DNA from: Tipula vernalis
Lineage: Eukaryota; Arthropoda; Insecta; Diptera; Tipulidae
Length of the DNA: 64,000 bases
Direction of reading: 5' to 3'
NCBI GenBank assembly: GCA_958295665.1
Contig: OY282559.1
Location: 246,198,764 to 246,262,763 of the forward strand
A program made the translations under genes and the position numbers. Below the pieces are notes generated by a model. The model was not told where the DNA came from. It saw only the letters and a program-made list of their open reading frames with translations, and did no database searches. Below, piece after piece: positions 56,220-64,000 of this stretch. Position 1 is the stretch's first letter. Each line of letters begins with the position of its first letter.

Positions 56220-57170
56220 TTTAACTAACATTTTAAAGTTTTTATTGAAATTGAATATACCACTAAAAAGATCGTTATTGTTTAGAAAATTTATAAAACC
56301 TATTACATTCTTTATATTTAATAAAAAGGTTTTCTGAAGAATATTTTGAGGTAGAACTTCTACGCCTTTAGCTTTAATATCTTGAGCTTTTCATGCTAAG
56401 ATATGTGTTCCTCCGTTTCGCTATTATTGCATACAGATTTTAATGAGACAAAAATCGTGGTGTTCCTTACAAAAATATTTGTATTTGGGCAAATCGTCGC
56501 CATTGAAGTGAAAAAAAGGAAAAAAGAAAAATCTTAACCGTTACATAGGGCCCAATTAGCTCTTTCGAGATACACAACTGATATATTGATGATAACTTGA
56601 CTATTTCTTAAACGATTTTAATGAAATTCGACATGTTCGATGAAAATGGGATTCTAAAATATATTTAAAATGAAGTTCTTAAGTTCCTACTTGCAACTAG
56701 GCTATTTCTTAACCGATTTTCCATGTACATTACAAATCCAACAGGATTGGAGGTAACTAAAGACCGTACGTAAGACGTTCACGAACCAGGAGCTTAAACC
56801 TTGGTAATGGTATGCCAAAAGAAAGATAATGCATCATAGCAAAATCGATGGAATATGAATGTCCTTAAATATGTATATCGAAATGCTCGATCAAAATTTT
56901 GATGATTACATGGTTTTTCGCTAGAACCGAGATTCTATGGGGAAATGTTAAATGAGAAGTCTCACTAAGGGAACCGACAAACAGAGAATATTTATGAGCC
57001 CAAATTCAGGAGATTTGGAAGAATACAATGCTAGATTAACGTACCTCTCTTACAAATAGTATACACAGCCTGTTTCTTCTTATCCTTAAAAATTCCTGCA
57101 AAGCCTTATACTTTACTTGTTATGTTTGATCAATTATAATTAATTAAAACCATTAAATTGTATATTGTAA
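56220..57170. other. Non-coding sequence, nothing recognised
   Basis: No motif or long open frame on either strand. Confidence 0.45.
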
Positions 57171-57499
57171 TATTATTGAGTTGTTATTTATTGAGTTTGG
57201 TACAGGCCATTAATTTAGTCTGCCCTAGTGCATTTTCTTCTTTCTTCTGTTCTCTATCGTTCTTCTATTGTCTCCCAACTTTTTTACTATAATATACCAC
57301 ATCTTCCTTTCTTTAATTTTTAGTTTCCGTTTCCAAACAAGTATTTGTGTGTCTATTACTTCAGTATTATTAGCACTAAAATTACATCTGCTTTTGTCGT
57401 AACTTTCATTTTCAATTATATTTGGATCATTATCTGTAATATTACTGTCCGTGATACAATTTTCAATCAGTACATTATTAGTTATATTTAGTTTATCAT

Positions 57500-58370
57500 T
57501 ATTATCTAATGCTACATCTCTTGGATCATATGCAAAGGGTTGACTTAAAGTATCACATTTCAGATGATAAAGATTACGATCTACTATGATTACTCCTAAT
57601 TCTTACAATTTCTGCTTCTCATTTTGAATTTTGAATTCTGCACCCTTGTTGAACTCATTCGTATTTATTCGTTACGATCAAAAATTTCCTTCTGATTTAA
57701 GTGCTTTTCTTTTAGCTTGGTAAGATGGTAAGAATTCCCGAACATTTCTTCCATAAATTATTTTTTTTTTGGTGATTGAATGTCATGTGCTATAGCTGTA
57801 ATTCTGAACTCCAACAATGCAATGTAGATATCTTTACTATCCTCATCTGCTTTCATTAATATTTTTTTGAGAGTTGTATATGACGTTCAACTAAATCATT
57901 ACTTCTTGAATATCTTGGACTCGACAATATTTGTTTAAAATTATATTGTTTTGAGAAATCTGCAAACAATTTACAATTAAATTGCGGACCCCACATCACT
58001 TCATATAATTTGTGGTATTCCTCGTCTTGAAAATATAGACTTTAAATGATTTATTGTCATGAAACTTGATGTGTCTTCCAATAATATCATTTCAACATAT
58101 TTGGAGTAATAGTCGAGTTTTTAAAATAAAACAAATCTATTCCTGCTGTGTGCCACGGTGAATCTGGTAGTTCGGTTTATATCAATTCTTCTTTATGATT
58201 ACTATTTTGATGTCTTATATATATACTACTATTTATTACTATGTCTTTTATTTATTTGGACATTCCAGGGCAAAAAGTCAGTTCTCGTCCTCTAAGTTTA
58301 GTTTTTTAAATTCCCAAAAGCGAGTATTTTCCTGCAGAAATAATATTTGAAAGCAATGCTGCAAAATCTG
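57500..58370 (-). pseudogene. Ty3/gypsy integrase fragment 3
   Basis: Minus-strand blocks in order: ECPNK..K and SNHKEELI-like remains of the zinc domain (about 58260-58190), a WHTAGIDLFYF-like patch (about 58150), DYYSKYVEMILLEDTSSLT (first catalytic region), LKSIFSRRGIPQII, KQYNFKQILSSPRYSRSND, and ADEDSKDIYIALLEFRITAI. This is the gypsy integrase core and the start of its C-terminal part. In the second catalytic segment SDVGSA stands where SDNGPQF is usual. Frames shift often. No LTR or other domain is attached; 57170-57500 has only low-complexity AT-rich sequence. Confidence 0.82.
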
Positions 58371-58379
58371 CTCAGTCGA

Positions 58380-59380
58380 CTGAAATCTTAAAAGCACCCT
58401 GAAACTAATGTGGAAAATGATATCTGTATGGTAAATTTTTGTGCAATTTGTGTTCATTAAATTTGTACACCTCTTTAATTGTGAAAATTCCCCTATAAAA
58501 TAGAAACTTAATTAATAATCGTGAGATATTACGTAAATTTCAATTAAAATTTACCTATAACAAAACATGTGTTTCCATTAATTTCAAAATTAATCGGTTT
58601 CAAATTTGAATATTACACTATGAACGACCATGACTTCGAGTTTTTACATTAAATGAATGTTGACAGGGCGATTACTTAAACGCCTTAATTATCCAATTAA
58701 AATCTATTTCACAAACAAATATTTGTAAATAACCCAATAATTTATTTATATTTTAATTAAAATATACATTAAATAAAACAAAGAACAAAAATCTAAGACA
58801 AAACAGAAGAATGCCCTCGATGACACTTTTAATTACTATTAAACGATTCTCGTATTTTTTTTTATTTTACGAGTATGTTGAGGTAAATAAAATATTTGTA
58901 ATTGGTAGTGTCTTATAAATTATGTAGCTGTTAACTCTATAACATTTATTATTCACAGTAAAATAAGTAAATTACATTCTCTGTAACGTTAACTATTATT
59001 TCAGTAACAATTGATGTTGATTTTAATTTTTTATTAATTGTCGTTATTTATTGATTAAAATTGTTTTGTTTGATCTTACTTGAACATTACAGTAAATTTT
59101 TATTGTGAGGATTATCAAACTGTAATTAGATATTAAGAAACAATAATTTGATATTAACTAACATATTAACGATTTCTGCAACTTGCAATAGTAGTAATAC
59201 AAGTGCGGAATGTGCACCATTCCTAACTGAGTATTAAGATTGGACGAATTTTGCAGTGGTCCCTTCCCAAATTTTTTTTTCATACTATTGTGAAAGAAAA
59301 TAGTGAGTTAATTGTACAGGCCCGTGTGGAATTGCTATCCCAGTTCCCGGATAGACCGCAGATAGAAGTAAACCCTAACC
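58380..59380. other. AT-rich spacer, nothing recognised
   Basis: No motif seen. Confidence 0.5.
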
Positions 59381-59489
59381 GACTTGTCAGCTAGGAAATA
59401 AAACACCATTCGCGGACCAAACTAGCTAGGGGTGGTTCCCTGAATACAACAACCAATATGGTGGACGCGAAATAGGACGGGGTAGACAT

Positions 59490-60340
59490 TACAGTGCAAG
59501 GAAATGGGTACCTAGTGCCGGCGACTTTGATCAGTGTCCAAGCGGGCTCTCTATCGTCGATATCCAATGACTGCAATACTTCAGAGGTAATAAACTCTGA
59601 AAACCCATTTGGAAGAAGTTCCATAGTGCAAAGATCACCAACATCTTCAGCTAGAAGTGTTGACAACGAGTTAATTAATGAAGTAAAAACTCTTAAGATA
59701 GAAAATGAAAACCAATAAAACGCTTACAAGTAACGGAAATGGACGAGCAGGATGCTTCAGAGTTCCGTAGGAAAACTGTATTACAATCCAAGAAACCAAA
59801 GGAACAGTGTGCTACAGCGTTCCACTTTGACGTTGAAGAATTAAGAGAAGAACCTGACTGATCCTAAAATAGAACAGGAAAAAAATTACTGCAAAAAAAG
59901 GAAGGCAGAATCCTCTTCGGAAAATCTAGCATCAAATCGAACTTCAAAATCAAGTGTATTAAACAAAATCAGCAAATTTTACCCGATCAGGAAAACTAAC
60001 CTACCAACATTAAGGAAAAGGCACCAACACCAATCAACATTATTGGCATAAATGAATATGGTACTATTCAGTCATTACTCAAATCGTTGACTATAAAAGA
60101 ATAAAAAGTTGTAATACTGATCAATAACATTTGGAAAATCAATACAACAGATATTGAAACTTGTGGAGCCTTGGCTACAAGGCTGACAGATGCGCAAAAG
60201 TGATCGCTCGATCAAAGTGATGGCGAGAGATCTTCACCCACCCTAAAAACCTACTCACTGATTGTAGAACAGCGGGAAACAGCAAGTAACAAGAAAAACG
60301 GCTAAAGCCCAATTCTTGAAAAAATTCTAAAGAAGTTAGA
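59490..60340 (+). pseudogene. Jockey-like ORF1
   Basis: The first frame (to about 59718) is Ser-rich and ends in INEVKTLKIENENQ, likely a short coiled coil. Later frames read EMDEQDASEFRRKTVLQS, then KEKAPTPINIIGINEYGTIQ, SLLKSLTIKE, NNIWKINTTDIETCGALATR and LTDAQK. The last blocks match the conserved ORF1 segment of Jockey-type elements before the zinc knuckles (PPINVxGV..LxxLL..). The knuckles are missing. Frameshifts are frequent. Confidence 0.75.
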
Positions 60341-60383
60341 GGCAGTGAATAAAATCACCTCCATGATGTATTAATCTATAAGA

Positions 60384-61039
60384 ATGAATAACACATTCAG
60401 AAACGCCAATTGGAATGCAAATGGGATGTTACAACAAATTCCAGAGTTACAAATTTTCCTAGATATAGAGAAGATAAGAAAAAAGATTAGTTCTTTAGAA
60501 TCCTATAATATCACAGGTACCACGCCATCCATCCAGCAAGAAAAGCTAGAGGAGGCTCAACCATATTTGCGAAGGAAAACATCAAACATTAAGAAGAAGT
60601 AAAAATTGAAAAAGAAATTTTGCAAGTAGCCACCATTAATGTTCGATTAAATAATCAAAAGACAATCAACATATATTCGATATGTATATTGCCCTCCATG
60701 TTATAATCTGAGTAAAGCAAACTACTTTACATTACTCAAATCACTCGGTTTCAAAACATAATCGGAGGAGAGTTTAATGCTGAAAATACATATTGCGGAT
60801 CAAGACTAACACACCATAAGAGTCTATTTGCAGCTGATCGGGCTATAAACAGCGAGTTGCTGTCTGGAGCTAAACAAACATATTGGCCAGCGGATACAAA
60901 TATGATACCAGATTTGATAGCTTTATTTGTAACAAAAGGCATATTTGAAAACTACATACTACTGGAAAACAGCGAAAGAATTTCGTCTGACCACACGCCT
61001 ACCATCATGATACTCAGTGATATCATTATTAAAAATTAA
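60384..61039 (+). pseudogene. Jockey-like endonuclease
   Basis: The start reads ANWNANGMLQQIPELQIFLD, the LINE endonuclease opening (xxWNANGL..xxEL). Broken middle frames read YCPPCYNLSKANYF and GGEFNAENTYCGSRLTHH (usual GGDFNAKHxxWGS). The last frame (60857-61039) reads TYWPADTNMIPDLIALFVTK and SSDHTPTIMIL, with the conserved SDHxP end. It therefore covers the full endonuclease, in several frames. Confidence 0.88.
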
Positions 61040-61059
61040 TATTTCCTAGGTTAACCTAT

Positions 61060-62055
61060 AACCTATTTCCTAGGTGAATTACAAGAGCCAATTAATAATC
61101 CGGCACAACTTGGAAACCAATTAAGGCAGCTTAAATAGCTATTAAAGCAACTAAGCAGAGATCTGCCGAAGCAGTTTTAGCTGATTTTAAAATCATATCT
61201 AGCTGATCGAGACCTTCGTCTGAAAATATCGGCTGGAGTATCCTGTGGCCAATACTCCATTTACTATAATACGCGAGACGTACCAAGTAAAAAAAGGAAC
61301 AAGTATTGCAATATTTGCGCATGATACTGCAATTTTGGCAATGGGAGATAATATAGAGGTGTCAACCAGTAAATTACAAAATGCCGCTAATTCATTGAGT
61401 AGTTGGATGAAGAAATGGTGCTTTCAACTCAACGAAACTAAATCGATACATATAAACTTCGCCAACACAAATATATTTTGGTTACTTGTTTGACTGAATT
61501 CGCAACCAATTACACGTGCAAACATGGCAAAATTCTTAGGAATGACCCTTGATGCTGAGCTCATATCAAGTGGAAAGAATATGTTAAAAAGAAAAAAAGA
61601 AAAGTTAAACATCAAATATGTATAGAAAAATGTATTGGCTCTTAGGAAGGAACTCTGAGCCAACATTACATAATAAACTGCTTTTACATCGACAGATATT
61701 GAAACCTGTATGGACGTGTAGTATACAGCTATGGGACTCTACAAAGAAAATTAACGTTTAATTAATTTAAACCTTTTAAAATAAAGTCTTGTGTAGCATA
61801 GTGAACGCACCATATTATGTAAGGAATGATGAGTTTCGAAATGATCTAAAAATGGAATAGGTTAGTGAAGAAATTAAATTATGCGAAGAAATACATACAG
61901 CCCTTAGTAAACATTGAACTGTAGATTTGCGCCATATGATCAACAAAAACCCAGTAAGACGGCTTCGGCGAACAAAGGACTTAGAACTAGGGCAGCTAAA
62001 TTTATGGAGTAGCAACTTGGAGCTAACCAATTGGTTATACTCCACAAACACTTAA
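61060..62055 (+). pseudogene. Jockey-like reverse transcriptase end and C-terminus
   Basis: The frame 61245-61493 reads TSIAIFAHDTAILAMGDNIE, KLQNAANSLSSWMKKWCFQL and NETKSIHINF. The active site is FAHD where Jockey elements have FADD, so one of the paired catalytic Asp is His (about 61320). It continues in other frames with KFLGMTLDAELISS and NKLLLHRQILKPVWTCSIQL, then VRNDEFRNDLKME and VRRLRRTKDLELGQLNL at the C-terminus. No poly-A tail is clear. Confidence 0.85.
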
Positions 62056-62069
62056 CAAAAATTGATTGA

Positions 62070-62555
62070 GATAAATTACTAGATGAATTATATTCAGTTG
62101 TAATATTTATTATACGAAAAATATTAATTAAAAAATGAACCGGCGGCGTGCGTATGTATGCAATTAAAGAGAGTATGGCCCTACCTTTGATAATCTACAA
62201 CTAATCGTTTGCTAAAGTCCTAAATAAAATAACCGGATATAATAATAATAACCGGAATCCTTAGAGAAATTCTGTTTACGCCACAGTCGTAGACTAGCAA
62301 AATCCCTCACTTAACCCAATCGCACTTAAACTAAATGAAAGGCTTATAATAATATGCATATCTGTCAAATTCCCCTTAATAGTTCCCTTGGTATTTCCCT
62401 ATGTATATTCCATAAACAATCAAATACTATATTGTTGAATCATTCGGAATTTTGTATTCACTACTCTGAAACTGTTCAACTGTTGTGTCAAATTTCGTAG
62501 TATTCACAGAGTTTTCTTTGGGAAGTGTCTTTTTGCAAGTAGAGAGATTCAGGAT
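62070..62555. other. Non-coding sequence, nothing recognised
   Basis: No motif; mixed-composition spacer after the LINE. Confidence 0.45.
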
Positions 62556-63045
62556 TGTACTTTAAAATAAAACTAGTTAGACCAACCATAATTTTTTAAT
62601 CTAACTATTTCTATTTCAAGGTACATTCCTTAGTCTATCAGCGAACCACTGAAATGGCTGTCCATAAATCTGAACTTTTCTGATAAAATAGCAATTGCCA
62701 ATTAACCGTACTTCTCCAATCTAACTATAGGTATTTTAAAGTATAATTCTTAGTCTATCTGCTGGTAAAGATAGTTCCCAGAGAAAATTCTGTGAGCTGG
62801 CCTATAGTCAATACAATGAACCACTGAAATCTAGTTAAGTATCAAAGAAATATGAACTTTTCGGACCCAATAACCAACGACAATTGCCCGTAGTTTCTTA
62901 ATACAACTAATTTGATTTCAAAGTACCCCCGTTATTGTTAAGGCCATACCCCAGAGAAGATTCTATCAGCTGGCCAATCTACTTGTAAGGCGATGTCTCA
63001 GAGAAAATTCTATTTGTCTTCGAGGCTAGTACTAACTACCACGTT
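62556..63045. repeat. Diverged repeat cluster
   Basis: Blocks recur in the same order: AATCTAACTAT with TTTCAAGGTA- or TTTTAAAGTA-like sequence and CTTAGTCTATC (62600-62640 and 62728-62760). GAACCACTGAAAT then TGAACTTTTC and CAATTGCC recur at 62643-62700 and 62818-62888. CAGAGAAAATTCT or CAGAGAAGATTCT recurs at 62778, 62953 and 62999. Spacing is about 130-180 bp. It is too diverged to fix a unit. Confidence 0.5.
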
Positions 63046-63399
63046 TAACATTTAAAAAGAAGAATGTAAAGCTGCAGAGTGAGTTTAGCCGTAATGTGTC
63101 AATCAGCAGTCAGTTTAGCAGTCTGTCAACGCTTTAACATTTATAAAATTTACTTCCTTTTCTTAGCGCCTATTTTTAAAGAGGTTTCCAATGTAAGTAA
63201 GTGAAAATCAGTAGATTCATCCAAGTTATTATCCGACGTCGTACATTTACAACACGCAAAATCATCTAAAGCGATTACATTTGATGTGATAAACACATTG
63301 ATTGGTCATCCAACTTGGAATACCACTATGTAAAAGAAGTTAAACTACTACCTATAAGAGGCGCAGCAAGCTATTAGAAAAAAATTGCATTTGATTTGT

Positions 63400-64000
63400 C
63401 AAACAAGGTATTCCAAAACCAAGGTCCAAAACCACTTTTCTCGACCTTTTGCGAACCCTGAGTTTGAAAAACAAAAAAAAAACGCCCGTCCGCCTGTTTC
63501 TATCGTCAAGGCGGAAATTTGATAAGCTATTAGAACCTATACCTCATGAAAGTTGGGTATCTAAAATACTGTAATATTGACCCAGAACACCTGTGGCCCT
63601 ATTCTGGTAATTCCCGGGGAATAGAAATTTTAAATTTTGTTGCAGTATTATTCCCTTTTCCCCAAAGTGTATTCTGGTGTTCGGGAAAGATTTTTATTGG
63701 GAAAAAATTATTCCCCATTACAGCAGTTTTGACGTTTGTTTTTCCACACCGATTTTATGAAAGAATTGATGGGGAATAGATTTTTAATGAAAATGTTGGT
63801 TTATATGTAGTTGTTATTAATAATTACTAATATTAATACTGTTAATAATTTTAAAGATAGTATTATAATAAATAAGAGTTATTATAATAATTTTGATACA
63901 ACTAAATTTATTTTCCCTGTATATTTATTCCCCAATTGACAGAATCCACTTTAAGAAAATGGGGAATAAAAAGTTGGAAATATGTATCTGGGAATAACTG
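63400..64000. mobile_element. GGGAATA-rich possible small element at window end
   Basis: GGGGAATA or its complement TATTCCCC recurs at about 63617, 63650, 63710, 63770, 63928 and 63960. The right edge TATCTGGGAATAACTG resembles the inverted CTGGTAATTCCCGGGGAATA near 63605. This suggests inverted ends and sub-terminal repeats of a small DNA element, but the right end coincides with the window end. The 63546-63779 frame is not supported as coding. Confidence 0.35.

Larger units (their letters stand above)
59390..62060 (+). mobile_element. Jockey-like LINE, decayed
   Basis: Order on the plus strand: ORF1 (about 59490-60340), endonuclease (60384-61039), then a shortened reverse transcriptase (61060-61740) and ORF2 C-terminus (61800-62055). 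The whole is shorter than an intact Jockey element because the first half of the reverse transcriptase is deleted between about 61040 and 61230. It is a separate copy in the opposite orientation to those at 1-2060 and 49000-49891. Confidence 0.85.

Overview
This window looks like insect nuclear DNA, probably from a higher dipteran. The evidence is the very AT-rich spacer, the catacatacata-type simple sequence, and a dense mix of LOA, Jockey and I LINEs, Ty3/gypsy, BEL/Pao, Penelope-like, mariner, hAT, piggyBac and PIF/Harbinger relics. I see no bacterial-type operon, rRNA, tRNA or CRISPR, and no host gene that I recognise. Nearly every open frame with a recognisable motif belongs to a transposable element (TE), and almost all of them are broken. 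The species assignment is inference.

Layout. 1-2060: minus-strand Jockey-like LINE relic. 2.2-4.0 kb: an interspersed repeat and a broken PIF/Harbinger transposase. 4031-9027: Ty3/gypsy element with both short LTRs, cut by a minus-strand LOA-type LINE fragment. 9.3-10.2 kb: an unknown GC-richer open frame and a mariner N-terminal relic. 11606-13942: piggyBac-type element with TTAA-flanked ends. 16.8-17.8 kb: repeat, LINE RNase H scrap and a 169-bp (TA)n. 17.85-18.76 kb: a candidate spliced gene. 18978-28016: a C2H2-finger TE-like gene split into three pieces by an I-type LINE and by a Penelope-like element. The Penelope-like element is itself split by a foldback-like element (24707-26625) with about 400-bp inverted arms, a 169/174-bp tandem array and a 9-bp target duplication. 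28.3-29.3 kb: small terminal-inverted-repeat (TIR) elements. 29928-36201: a mariner holding a hAT, which holds palindromic repeats and a 5'-truncated LOA LINE. 38493-42620: minus-strand Ty3/gypsy with both LTRs. 42.7-44.2 kb: a convergent Harbinger transposase and MADF gene pair. 44.7-48.7 kb: minus-strand BEL/Pao element ending in a 335-bp-arm palindrome. 49.0-49.9 kb: Jockey-like LINE. 51.6-52.3 kb: mariner-like relic. 53.8-55.3 kb: possible LINE 5' fragment, a pogo-type TIR and a cysteine-rich TE gene. 55.6-56.2 kb: diverged tandem array. 57.5-58.4 kb: gypsy integrase. 59.4-62.1 kb: plus-strand Jockey-like LINE. 62.5-64.0 kb: diverged repeats and a GGGAATA-rich element.

How it fits together. 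Three nested stacks give a relative history. Stack one is gypsy, then LOA LINE. Stack two is the C2H2 TE, then an I LINE and a Penelope-like element, then the foldback. Stack three is mariner, then hAT, then LOA LINE. The hAT transposase (apparently one stop plus one frameshift in what I read) and the LOA LINE at 33871-35138 (403 codons open) look youngest. The mariner, Harbinger and gypsy copies have lost catalytic residues.

The parts most likely to be new are the C2H2/GFTKCF gene with its candidate spliced neighbour, the foldback element, and the palindromic repeats inside the hAT. All calls are by eye from the sequence and recalled family motifs; no search was run.
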